Notes: generated by a model not told the origin, from the sequence alone. 9,814 nucleotides of DNA from Phyllobacteriaceae bacterium (GCA_012517025.1 JAAYVT010000266.1:1-9814), one strand, 5' to 3'. Counted from the stretch's first letter, positions 1 through 6,869 are shown. Made by a program: numbers and translations.

Positions 1-810
1 GACCTGGACGACGACGGCGAGGCGGAACGGGGAACGCGGGCGGCGGCGCTGCTCGCCGGTCTGTTCTCGACCGTGCGGCGGGCCAGCGGGGCGATGCTCG
101 ATCTCGTCCTGCCGCCGGTCTGTTCGGCCTGCCGGCGGCCGGTCGAGCGGGCGCATGCGCTGTGCGGCCCGTGCTGGGCGGCGTTGCGACCGATCGAACG
201 GCCCTATTGCGAGCGGCTCGGCATCCCGTTCGGCTACGACATCGGCGAGGGTGCCCTGTCGGCGGAGGCGATCGCCTCGCCGCCGGTGTTCGATCGGGCG
301 CGGGCGGCGGTGCTGTTCGAAGGGCCGGCACGCGATCTCGTCCACGCGCTGAAATACGCCGATCGCACCGAGGTGGCGCGGTTGATCGGGCGGATGACGG
401 CGCGGGCGGGAGGCGAGATCCTCGCCGACGCCGATCTGCTGGTGCCGATGCCGCTGCATCGTCATCGGTTGTGGCGGCGCAAGTTCAATCAGGCGGCATT
501 GATCGCCGACGAGGTCGGCCGCATCGCCGGGGTGGCGGTGGCGGTCGACGCACTCGCGCGCATCCGCCCGACCCGGCCACAGGTCGGGCTCGGCGAACAC
601 GAGCGGGTCGCCAACGTGCGCGGGGCGTTCCGGGTGCCGGCGAGCCGGCGGTCGGCGGTCGAGGGCAAGAAGGTGGTGCTCGTCGACGACGTGTTGACCA
701 CCGGCGCGTCGGCGGCAGCGGCGACGCGGGCGCTCCTGCGGGCGGGCGCGGCGCGCATAGACGTCCTCACCTTCGCGCGGGTTGCCCCGGGAGGGCCGCT
801 CGCGATATGA
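1..810 (+). CDS. comF: ComF family protein, phosphoribosyltransferase-like (5' end probably outside window)
   Basis: ComF-type protein: an N-terminal zinc-ribbon-like part joined to a type I phosphoribosyltransferase (PRT) fold. Family members are linked to DNA uptake in competent bacteria; the role in alphaproteobacteria is unclear. Numbering from the GTG at 73, paired cysteines sit at C17/C20 and C31/C34, the family motif TRPQVGLGEHERVANVRGAF spans about 167-186, and the PRPP-binding loop VVLVDDVLTTGAS is at 201-213. The C-terminus is complete, with TGA at 808-810. The start is uncertain: the frame is open back to base 1, and those 24 upstream codons show coding-like use (21 of 24 end in G or C). 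Neither GTG 73 nor ATG 94 has a clear ribosome site, so I infer that the true start lies upstream of the window. First gene of the five-gene + strand run; the family call is secure. Confidence 0.9.
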   Translation, partial: DLDDDGEAERGTRAAALLAGLFSTVRRASGAMLDLVLPPVCSACRRPVERAHALCGPCWAALRPIERPYCERLGIPFGYDIGEGALSAEAIASPPVFDRARAAVLFEGPARDLVHALKYADRTEVARLIGRMTARAGGEILADADLLVPMPLHRHRLWRRKFNQAALIADEVGRIAGVAVAVDALARIRPTRPQVGLGEHERVANVRGAFRVPASRRSAVEGKKVVLVDDVLTTGASAAAATRALLRAGAARIDVLTFARVAPGGPLAI

Positions 811-838
811 CGGGCGAACACCGTCGCGACGCGACGCC

Positions 839-845
839 GGGGGAG
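839..845 (+). promoter_or_regulatory. Ribosome binding site of grxC
   Basis: GGGGGAG lies 5 nt before the ATG at 851. It fixes the grxC start there rather than at the in-frame ATG at 782, which lies inside comF and would add 23 residues with no glutaredoxin character. Confidence 0.6.
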
Positions 846-850
846 TTCGC

Positions 851-1114
851 ATGGCCGGACCGCACGTTCTCATCTACACCCGCGACGGCTGCGGCTATTG
901 CACCGCCGCCAAGGCGCTGCTGCGCGGCAAGGGCGTCGCCTTCGAGGAGCGCAACGCCTCGCGCGATCCGGCGTTTCGCCAGGAAATGATCCGGGTTTCG
1001 GGGCGAACGACCTTCCCGCAGGTGTTCGTCGGCGAAACCCACGTCGGCGGTTGCGACGATCTGCACGATCTCGACGCGCGCGGCGGGCTCGATCCGCTGC
1101 TCGCCGGCGCCTGA
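851..1114 (+). CDS. grxC: Glutaredoxin 3 (dithiol, CGYC active site)
   Basis: Cytoplasmic dithiol glutaredoxin of 87 residues, the usual length for bacterial Grx3. It reduces disulfides and glutathione mixed disulfides using glutathione. The thioredoxin-fold strand HVLIYTRDGCGYC is at the N-terminus with redox cysteines C14 and C17. The cis-proline motif TFPQVF is near 53-58 and the glutathione-binding GGCDDL near 66-71. The active site reads CGYC, where CPYC is the common form; the proline-to-glycine change may shift redox potential (inference). It starts 40 bp after comF and ends 13 bp before the amidase gene, so it is very likely in the same transcript. The neighbour may be a deaminated-glutathione amidase, which would put two glutathione-related proteins side by side. 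Confidence 0.93.
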   Translation: MAGPHVLIYTRDGCGYCTAAKALLRGKGVAFEERNASRDPAFRQEMIRVSGRTTFPQVFVGETHVGGCDDLHDLDARGGLDPLLAGA

Positions 1115-1127
1115 AGCGAGGGCCGCG

Positions 1128-1976
1128 ATGACCGCTTTTCGGGCCGCCCTGGTGCAGATGACCGCCTCGCGCTCGGTCGCCGAGAACATCGAGGCGATGG
1201 ACGCCCTGGTGCGGCGGGCGGCGGCGGGCGGCGCCCACTACGTCCAGACGCCGGAGACCACCGGCATCATGGACGAGGATCCGAAGCGGCTGTTCGCGAC
1301 GCTGAAGACCGAGGAGGACGACCCGACGCTGGCGCACGCGCGGCGCTTGGCCGGGGAACTCGGGATCCATCTCCATCTCGGCTCGTTGGCGATCAAGGTC
1401 GGCGACGGCGCCAAGGCGGCGAACCGCGCCTTCGTGATCGCGCCGAACGGCGAGGTTCTGGCGAGCTACGACAAGATCCATCTGTTCGACGTGCAGCTCG
1501 CCGACGGGCAGGTCTATCGCGAAAGCGCCCGCTACGTCGCCGGTCACCGCGCGGTGGTGGTCGACCTGCCGTGGGGCCGGATGGGGCTCACGATCTGCTA
1601 CGATCTGCGCTTCCCCCATCTCTTCCGCCGGCTCGCCCGCGACGGCGGGGCGGTGATGTTGACGGTTCCCGCCGCCTTCACCCGGCCGACCGGCGAGGCG
1701 CACTGGCACACGCTGCTGCGTGCCCGGGCGATCGAGAACGGCGCCTGGGTGCTCGCCGCCGCGCAGGGCGGTCTGCACGAGAACGGGCGGGAGACCTATG
1801 GCCACTCGATCGTGATCGATCCCTGGGGCACCGTGGTGGCCGAAGGCGGGACCGAGCCCACGGTGATCTTCGCCGAGATCGATCCGGCCAAGGCGGCCGA
1901 GGTGCGCGGACGGGTGCCGTCGCTCTCGCACGACCGGCCGTTCACGCTCTCGTCGCGCTCGGAGGGTGCACGATGA
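1128..1976 (+). CDS. Carbon-nitrogen hydrolase, Nit1/Nit2-type amidase (possible deaminated glutathione amidase)
   Basis: Nitrilase-superfamily amidase of 282 residues, a normal length for the Nit branch. The Glu-Lys-Cys catalytic set is visible: E43 in QTPETTGIMDE, K116 in SYDKIHLFDV and C157 in LTICYDLRFPHLFR. The HWHTLLRARAIEN segment (about 192-204) and the GHSIVIDPWG segment (225-234) are typical of Nit proteins. Known Nit1 members hydrolyse deaminated glutathione, a faulty by-product of transaminases; the overall pattern and the grxC neighbour favour that role, but omega-amidase or another amidase activity cannot be excluded from sequence alone. The loop around E43 reads PETTG where many members have PEN. 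ATG 1128 follows GAGG by 7-8 nt. The stop overlaps the start of the DUF1178 gene (ATGA), indicating translational coupling. Confidence 0.88.
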   Translation: MTAFRAALVQMTASRSVAENIEAMDALVRRAAAGGAHYVQTPETTGIMDEDPKRLFATLKTEEDDPTLAHARRLAGELGIHLHLGSLAIKVGDGAKAANRAFVIAPNGEVLASYDKIHLFDVQLADGQVYRESARYVAGHRAVVVDLPWGRMGLTICYDLRFPHLFRRLARDGGAVMLTVPAAFTRPTGEAHWHTLLRARAIENGAWVLAAAQGGLHENGRETYGHSIVIDPWGTVVAEGGTEPTVIFAEIDPAKAAEVRGRVPSLSHDRPFTLSSRSEGAR

Positions 1977-2428
1977 TCCACTACACGCTGGTGTGCGACA
2001 AGGAGCACGTCTTCGAAGGGTGGTTCCGCTCCTCCGCCGACTTCGAGGCGCAGGCCGCCGACGGGCTGGTCTCCTGCCCGGTGTGCGGCTCGACGGTGGT
2101 GACGCGCGGGCTGATGGCCCCGAGCGTCCAGTCGGCGCGGGTCCGTGAGGAGCGCGAGGACGGCGCCAAGCGCCAGACCCGGACGATGATGCTGCCGGAT
2201 CCGGCGCAGAAGATGATGCTCGAGGCGTTGCGCGAGATCCGCAAGAAGGTGACGGAGAACGCCACCTACGTCGGCGACCGCTTCGCCGAGGAAGCGCGCA
2301 AGATGCACTACGGCGAGGTGGAGCATCAGGGCATCTGGGGGGAGGCGACCTCCGAGGAGGCCGACTCGCTCTCCGAGGAGGGGATCGAGTTCCAGCCGCT
2401 GCCCGGCCTGCCGGAAGATCGCAATTGA
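1973..2428 (+). CDS. DUF1178 family protein
   Basis: Small soluble protein of 151 residues matching the DUF1178 family, whose function is unknown. The N-terminus MIHYTLVCDKEHVFEGWF, followed by SCPVCGS, gives C8 plus a C35-x2-C38 pair and resembles a small zinc-ribbon start. After it come the conserved GLMAP segment (46-50), a charged helical middle (DPAQKMMLEALREIRKKV) and the GDRFAEEARKMHYGE motif (about 101-115). The C-terminal tail is acidic and ends near PLPGLPEDRN. ATG 1973 is preceded by GGAGGG with about 6 nt spacing and overlaps the amidase stop by 4 nt. Its own stop overlaps the queG TTG start. The metal-binding idea is inferred only from the cysteines. Confidence 0.88.
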   Translation: MIHYTLVCDKEHVFEGWFRSSADFEAQAADGLVSCPVCGSTVVTRGLMAPSVQSARVREEREDGAKRQTRTMMLPDPAQKMMLEALREIRKKVTENATYVGDRFAEEARKMHYGEVEHQGIWGEATSEEADSLSEEGIEFQPLPGLPEDRN

Positions 2429-3588
2429 GCGTCTCGGCCGGGCCCGACGGGCGGCTCGGCGAACGGTTGCGGCGTCTCGTCTGGCGAGAGGCCGAAAGGC
2501 TCGGCTTTTCCGCCTTCGGCGTCGCCGATCCGGGCGGGCTCGCGGCGGCCGGGCGGGATCTCGCCGATTTTCTCGCCGAAGGGCGACACGGCACCATGAG
2601 CTGGATGGCGGAGACGGCGGCACGGCGCGGCGATCCGCGCGTGTTGTGGCCGGAGGTGCGCTCGATCCTGGTCTTCGCCTTCGACTACGGGCCGGAGGCG
2701 AACCCGCTCGACCGGCCGGCCGATCCGAGCCGGGGCGAGATCTCGGTCTATGCCCGCAACCGCGATTATCACGAGCTGATCAAGGGGCGGCTCAAGGAGA
2801 TCGCCGGCAAGCTCGCGGCCGAGGCGAAACGGGCAGGCGTCGGCTGTGACCTCAAGGTGTTCGTCGACACCGCGCCGGTGATGGAGAAGCCGCTGGCGCA
2901 AGCCGCCGGGATCGCCTGGGTGGCGAAGTCGACGCTGGCGATCTCGCGGCGGATCGGCGGCTGGTTCTTCCTCGGCTCGATCTTCACCACCCTCGACTTG
3001 CCCTTCGACGTCCCCGAGACGTCGCACTGCGGCTCGTGCCGGCGCTGCCTCGACGTCTGTCCGACGGCGGCGTTGGAGCCGCATCGGATCGACGCGCGGC
3101 GTTGTCTCTCCTATCTCTCGATCGAGCACGCCGGGCCGATCCCGGTGGAATTCCGAGCGGCGATGGGGGATCGCATCTACGGCTGCGACGACTGTCTGGC
3201 GATCTGCCCGTGGAACCGCTTCGCCCGGGCGACGCGGGAGGCCAAACTCGCGGCGCGGCCGGAGTTGGTGCGCCCTCGGCTCGCCGAACTCGTCGGCCTC
3301 GACGACGCCGGCTTTCGAACTCTCTTCGCCGGCTCGCCGGTGAAGCGGATCGGGCGCGATCGGCTCTTGCGCAACGTGCTGGTGGCGATCGGCAATTCCG
3401 GTGATCCGGCGTTCGTCGAGGCGGTCGCGGCGCGGCTCGACGATCCCGCCGGGGTGGTGCGTGGGGCGGCGGTGTGGGCGCTCGGACGGATGGCGCCGGC
3501 GCGGTTCGCGGCGGAGGCGACGCGGCGGCTCGACGCGGAGGCGGATCCGGACGTCGCCGCCGAATGGCGGCGGACGGCGGAGGCGTGA
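2425..3588 (+). CDS. queG: Epoxyqueuosine reductase QueG
   Basis: Cobalamin- and iron-sulfur-dependent reductase that converts epoxyqueuosine to queuosine in tRNA, the last step of the pathway; cytoplasmic. The 387-residue length fits QueG with its C-terminal HEAT-like part. Visible are VFVDTAPVMEKPLA (145-158, with D148 the probable catalytic Asp) and two [4Fe-4S] sets: C202/C205/C208/C212 in CGSCRRCLDVCP, and C254/C257/C261 in CDDCLAICPW with C227 as the likely fourth ligand. The region 310-387 looks like HEAT repeats (LLRNVLVAIGNSGDP, VRGAAVWALGRM). The start is TTG at 2425, overlapping the DUF1178 stop as TTGA, with GGAAG 9 nt before it; no better ATG or GTG precedes the conserved N-terminus. 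The usual GWxGK segment reads AWVAK (164-168), a mild departure. Last gene of the operon, followed at once by a hairpin. Confidence 0.94.
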   Translation: MSVSAGPDGRLGERLRRLVWREAERLGFSAFGVADPGGLAAAGRDLADFLAEGRHGTMSWMAETAARRGDPRVLWPEVRSILVFAFDYGPEANPLDRPADPSRGEISVYARNRDYHELIKGRLKEIAGKLAAEAKRAGVGCDLKVFVDTAPVMEKPLAQAAGIAWVAKSTLAISRRIGGWFFLGSIFTTLDLPFDVPETSHCGSCRRCLDVCPTAALEPHRIDARRCLSYLSIEHAGPIPVEFRAAMGDRIYGCDDCLAICPWNRFARATREAKLAARPELVRPRLAELVGLDDAGFRTLFAGSPVKRIGRDRLLRNVLVAIGNSGDPAFVEAVAARLDDPAGVVRGAAVWALGRMAPARFAAEATRRLDAEADPDVAAEWRRTAEA

Positions 3589-3594
3589 AACGAA

Positions 3595-3620
3595 AGACGC
3601 CGGGTGTCGGTCCGGCGTCT
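3595..3620 (-). terminator. Rho-independent terminator of the chemoreceptor gene, possibly shared with queG
   Basis: A perfect 9-bp stem, AGACGCCGG (3595-3603) with CCGGCGTCT (3612-3620), closes an 8-nt loop. Read on the - strand it lies 17 nt after the chemoreceptor stop and is followed by TTTCGTTTC, a reasonable U-rich run. On the + strand it begins 6 nt after the queG stop but is followed by CGATCGTT, so it would be weaker in that direction. Confidence 0.75.
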
Positions 3621-3636
3621 CGATCGTTCGGCGCCG

Positions 3637-5118
3637 TCAGGCGATGGCGCGCGAGGCTTCCTTGACCTTGCGGGTCGCCTCGTCGACGTCGCGGGTGGAG
3701 ACGGCGATCTCGTTCATCCCGCGAGTGATGGTTTCGACGCCGACGGCGGCGGTCTGCATGTTCTCCGACATGTCGCGGGTCACCGCCTCCTGTTCCTCGA
3801 CGGCGGAGGCGATGCTGGTCGAGATGTCGTTGATTTTGGCGATGGTCGACGAGATGCCGGAGATCGCGTCGACGGCGGCACGGGTGTTGTTCTGCACCTC
3901 GGCGATCTGAGCGCCGATCTCCTCGGTCGCCTTGGAGGTCTGGGTGGCGAGGTTCTTGACCTCGCTCGCCACGACCGCGAAGCCGCGTCCCGCCTCGCCG
4001 GCCCGCGCCGCCTCGATGGTGGCGTTGAGGGCGAGGAGATTGGTCTGGGCGGCGATCGAGTTGATGAGATCGACCACCTCGCCGATCTTCTGGGTCGCCG
4101 ACACCAAGGTGGTGATGGTCGAGTTGGTGCGATCGGCCTGATCCACCGCGTCGCTGGTGATCTCCAGGGCGTGGGCGAGCTGGCGGCTGATCTCGGCGAC
4201 CGAATGGGCGAGCTCCTCGGCGCCGGAAGCGACCGCCTGGACGTTGGCGGAGGTTTGGGTCGAGGCGGAGGCGGCTGCGGCGGCCTGCTCGTTGGTGCGC
4301 GATACCGCGTCGGTGATGGCGCCGAGATCGTGGTCGATCACCTTCTGCGCCTCGGCGCGGCGCCGGCGCTCGAGCACCTGCGGCGTCACGTCGGTGGCGA
4401 ACTTGACGACCTTGAAGGGCTTGCCGGCGCCGTCGAAGATCGGGTTGTAGGAAGCCTGGATCCAGACCTCGCGACCACCCTTGCCGATGCGCTTGTATTC
4501 GGCCTGCTGGAAGCGGCCGGCGCGCAGGTCTTCCCAGAACTTGCGATATTCGGCGCTCTCGCGGAAGCTCGGATCGACGAACATCGAATGATGACGTCCG
4601 CGGATCTCTTCGATCCCATAGCCGAGAGCGGAGAGGAAGTTGCGGTTGGCGTCGAGGATCTTGCCGTCGAGATCGAAGGAGATCACCGCCTGGGCCTTGC
4701 CGATCGCTTCGATCTGGCTCTCGAACTCGGCCGCCTTCAGCTTCTCGGCGGTGACGTCGGTGGCGTATTTGACCACCTTGAACGGCTTGCCGGAGCGATC
4801 GAGGACCGGGTTGTAGGTCGCCTGGATCCACACCCGACGGCCGCCCTTGCCGATGCGCAGATATTCGGCGCGCTGGAAGCGGCCGGCCCGCAGATCGTCC
4901 CAAAACTTGCGGTATTCGGCGCTTTCGCGATGGCTCGGCTCGACGAACATCGCGTGATTGCGGCCTCGGATCTCCTCGATCGTGTAGCCGAGGACGTCGA
5001 GGAAGTTGCGGTTGGCCGTGAGGACGGTGCCGTCGAGCGCGAATTCGATCACCGCTTGCGAACGGTCGAGAGATTCCAATCGTGCGGCCATTTCACGGCG
5101 GCTGGCGAAGAGAGCCAT
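3637..5118 (-). CDS. Soluble methyl-accepting chemotaxis protein with two PAS domains
   Basis: Cytoplasmic chemoreceptor of 493 residues: PAS 1 (about 13-123), PAS 2 (about 135-245), a short linker, then an MCP signalling domain (about 260-493). The receptor tip VDLINSIAAQTNLLALNATI and the EAARAGEAGRGFAVVASEV block (about 349-387) are classic MCP signatures that contact CheA and CheW. There is no transmembrane segment and no HAMP domain, so it should sense an internal signal; the PAS ligand or cofactor is not evident. The architecture matches Pseudomonas BdlA and Sinorhizobium McpY. No C-terminal CheR-tethering NWETF-like peptide is present. The start is set at ATG 5118, 9 nt after a GAGG. 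An in-frame GTG at 5184 would add 22 polar residues (DATRRHDRDTESATPDPRSH) of low plausibility and would run through the 5171-5180 repeat arm. Monocistronic, ending in a good terminator. Confidence 0.93.
   Translation of the reverse strand: MALFASRREMAARLESLDRSQAVIEFALDGTVLTANRNFLDVLGYTIEEIRGRNHAMFVEPSHRESAEYRKFWDDLRAGRFQRAEYLRIGKGGRRVWIQATYNPVLDRSGKPFKVVKYATDVTAEKLKAAEFESQIEAIGKAQAVISFDLDGKILDANRNFLSALGYGIEEIRGRHHSMFVDPSFRESAEYRKFWEDLRAGRFQQAEYKRIGKGGREVWIQASYNPIFDGAGKPFKVVKFATDVTPQVLERRRRAEAQKVIDHDLGAITDAVSRTNEQAAAAASASTQTSANVQAVASGAEELAHSVAEISRQLAHALEITSDAVDQADRTNSTITTLVSATQKIGEVVDLINSIAAQTNLLALNATIEAARAGEAGRGFAVVASEVKNLATQTSKATEEIGAQIAEVQNNTRAAVDAISGISSTIAKINDISTSIASAVEEQEAVTRDMSENMQTAAVGVETITRGMNEIAVSTRDVDEATRKVKEASRAIA
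4384..5082 (-). repeat. Internal tandem duplication encoding PAS 1 and PAS 2 of the chemoreceptor
   Basis: Two copies offset by 122 codons (366 bp) encode PAS 1 (about 4750-5082) and PAS 2 (about 4384-4716). By hand count, residues 56-123 and 178-245 match at 55 of 68 positions, and the DNA is also visibly similar. This fits duplication of one PAS exon-sized unit within the gene, with no gaps across the compared part. Confidence 0.8.
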
Positions 5119-5170
5119 GTCGTGGGACCTCGGGTCAGGGGTTGCGGACTCGGTGTCGCGGTCGTGTCGC

Positions 5171-5211
5171 CGCGTTGCATCCACTAGAACGCGAAAATCG
5201 TATGCAACGCG
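5171..5211. repeat. Perfect 10-bp inverted repeat upstream of the chemoreceptor gene
   Basis: CGCGTTGCAT (5171-5180) and ATGCAACGCG (5202-5211) are exact inverted copies with a 21-bp spacer, so the arm centres are 31 bp apart, about three helical turns. They lie 53 bp or more upstream of the chemoreceptor ATG at 5118. A 7-bp direct repeat, TCGTATG, at 5198-5204 and 5219-5225 sits on one arm with 21-bp spacing. This could be an operator for a dimeric regulator or a leader hairpin; no known binding motif is recognised. Confidence 0.5.
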
Positions 5212-5259
5212 ACCAGTGTCGTATGTTCTCGTTAATGCCGCGTGAACACGAACGCCGAA

Positions 5260-5285
5260 ACTCGGGGGGATCGCTTCACCCGAGT
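5260..5285 (-). terminator. Probable terminator of the MATE gene
   Basis: ACTCGGG (5260-5266) pairs perfectly with CCCGAGT (5279-5285) around a 12-nt loop. On the - strand it starts 58 nt after the MATE stop and is followed by TTTCGGCG, a short U run. The rest of the 5119-5343 gap holds the inverted repeat described separately; no confident -35/-10 pair for the chemoreceptor was found in it. Confidence 0.45.
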
Positions 5286-5343
5286 GAAAATGCGTGAAAT
5301 CGGCGTAGTTCCGAGTTTTGCGAAGTCGAGAGCTACAGATATT

Positions 5344-6738
5344 TCAGAGGGTGTTCTCGCGAAGCGGGCGGTTTCGCGCGACGAGGGTGGACCAACGCAG
5401 GGTCAGCATGAGCGCGACACTCCCCAACCCGAGCGCGAGTCCGATCCAAATACCACGTCCGGCGAAACCGAGCGGGAAGGCGAAGGCCCAGCAGGCGAAG
5501 GCTCCGACGCCCCAGTAACCGACGCCGGCGACGATCATCGGGATGCGGGTGTCGTGCAGGCCGCGCAGCATGCCGGCGGTCACGGTCTGAATGCCGTCGA
5601 CCAATTGGAACAGCGCGGCGACGATCAGGAACGAGCGGGCGAGCGCGCGGGTCGCGGCGACCTCGGCGTCGCCGCCACCGAGGAAGACGGCGATCAGACG
5701 GTCGGGCACGGCGATCATCACGGCGGCGGTGGCGATCATGCAGACCACGGTGAGGCCGTAACCGGTCCAGCCGGCGACGAAGACGCCGCGACGATCGCCG
5801 CCGCCGAAGGCGGTGCCGACGCGGATGGTGACCGCCTGCGAGAGCCCCAGCGGGATCATGAAGGCGAGCGCCGAGATCTGCAGGGTGATCGCATGGGCGG
5901 CCAGCGTGGTGGTGCCGAACAGGCCGGCGAGGAAGGCGGCGGCGTTGAACACCGTGGTCTCGAAGGCGACCATGAACCCGATCGGCAGGCCGAGACGGAG
6001 GAAGTCGCGCCAGCGGACGGCGTCGAAGCGCCAGAAGCGGCCGAACAGCCGATAGCGACGGAACCGCCGGTCGAAGATCAGCACCACCGAGAGGCTGACG
6101 AAGAGGAAGGTGGTGGCGGTGAGCGTCGCCCAACCGACGCCGACGACGCCGAGACGCGGGGCGCCGGCGAGGCCGAAGATCAGCACCACGCCGACCGCCG
6201 CGTCGACCGGGATCGCCAGGAGGCCGACCACCAGCGTCCACATCGGCCGTTCCATCGCCGCGACGAAACCGCGCAGGCCGACGAAGGCGAAGAACGGCAG
6301 CAGCGACCACATCAGCACCCGCAGGATGCGGGCGGCGTCGTGGGCGAGGGCGGGGTCCTGGCCGAGCAGGGCGAAGATCGGTTCGGCCCACCACAGCACC
6401 GTCCAGATCGGCACGGCGAGGGTCGCCGCCACCCACAGGGTCTGGCGGAAGGTGCGGCGGACGTCGCGGACCGAATGCCGCATCCGCCCGCGTTCGCGCG
6501 CGATCATCGGCATGGTGGCGGTCATCACGCCGACGCCGAACAGCATGAAGGCGTTGTAGAGGTTGACCGCCAAGGCGCCGGCGGCGACGGCGTCGGGGCC
6601 GAGGCGGCCGAGCAGGATGACGTCGACGGTGGAGAGCGCCATCTGCGCCAGCTGCGTCACGATCAGCGGTCCGGCGAGGCCGAGTGTCGCGGTGATCTCG
6701 GTGCGCCAGACGGCGGATGAGGGAAACGGCGTGGGCAT
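5344..6738 (-). CDS. MATE family multidrug efflux transporter, NorM type
   Basis: Inner-membrane, cation-coupled exporter of drugs and toxic organic cations. The length of 464 residues with about 12 hydrophobic helices in two halves is typical of NorM. Acidic residues at the positions used for cation coupling in Vibrio NorM are present: D39 in ALSTVDVILLG (helix 1), E260 in GFMVAFETTVF (helix 7) and D381 in LFQLVDGIQTVTAGMLRG (helix 10). The loop after helix 2 (PMIARERGRMRHSVR, about 77-91) and the start of the second half (LGLPIGF) also fit. ATG 6738 has a GAGA 7 nt upstream. It is transcribed divergently from the lytic transglycosylase and is probably monocistronic. Substrate is unknown. 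An alternative NorM/DinF subfamily label is possible, but the MATE assignment is firm. Confidence 0.94.
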   Translation of the reverse strand: MPTPFPSSAVWRTEITATLGLAGPLIVTQLAQMALSTVDVILLGRLGPDAVAAGALAVNLYNAFMLFGVGVMTATMPMIARERGRMRHSVRDVRRTFRQTLWVAATLAVPIWTVLWWAEPIFALLGQDPALAHDAARILRVLMWSLLPFFAFVGLRGFVAAMERPMWTLVVGLLAIPVDAAVGVVLIFGLAGAPRLGVVGVGWATLTATTFLFVSLSVVLIFDRRFRRYRLFGRFWRFDAVRWRDFLRLGLPIGFMVAFETTVFNAAAFLAGLFGTTTLAAHAITLQISALAFMIPLGLSQAVTIRVGTAFGGGDRRGVFVAGWTGYGLTVVCMIATAAVMIAVPDRLIAVFLGGGDAEVAATRALARSFLIVAALFQLVDGIQTVTAGMLRGLHDTRIPMIVAGVGYWGVGAFACWAFAFPLGFAGRGIWIGLALGLGSVALMLTLRWSTLVARNRPLRENTL

Positions 6739-6778
6739 CGACGGATCTCGGCCGGCTGGGGGACGGGTGCGGTACCTA

Positions 6779-6817
6779 GCATGCGACGGGATCCGGCGCG
6801 ACCGACGGTACGCATGC
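6779..6817. repeat. GCATGC-centred repeat pair in the divergent MATE / transglycosylase promoter region
   Basis: GCATGCG (6779-6785) and CGCATGC (6811-6817) form a 7-bp inverted pair with a 25-bp spacer, and each contains the palindrome GCATGC. Both are also near GGTAC (6771-6775 and 6807-6811). The 137-bp gap (6739-6875) must hold both divergent promoters. I cannot pick out confident -35/-10 boxes, so a regulatory role is only a suggestion. Confidence 0.3.
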
Positions 6818-6865
6818 CTTCGTCTCGTCGCAGCGAACGGGTAAGGTGACGAATCATCGATCGAA

Positions 6866-6869
6866 GGAG
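6866..6869 (+). promoter_or_regulatory. Ribosome binding site of the lytic transglycosylase gene
   Basis: AAGGAGA (core GGAG at 6866-6869) stands 6 nt before ATG 6876. It selects that start over the in-frame GTG at 6846, which would place ten polar residues before the signal peptide. Confidence 0.7.

Noticed and set aside
870..2597. 575-codon open frame on - across grxC, the amidase and DUF1178
   Set aside because: Arg/Pro/Ala-rich shadow translation spanning three well-supported + strand genes.
5119..5184. Longer chemoreceptor form from GTG 5184
   Set aside because: The 22 extra residues are polar with no conserved pattern and the GTG has a poor ribosome site, while ATG 5118 has a GAGG at good spacing.
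3604..5187. 527-codon open frame on + antisense to the chemoreceptor
   Set aside because: Its apparent repeats only mirror the PAS duplication on the true strand; composition is low-complexity G, D, L, V and no family is recognised.
5242..6720. 492-codon open frame on + antisense to the MATE gene
   Set aside because: Its product is a run of D, E, G, H, Q and R without any fold-like pattern, typical of the antisense frame of a GC-rich gene. The MATE protein on the other strand is unmistakable.
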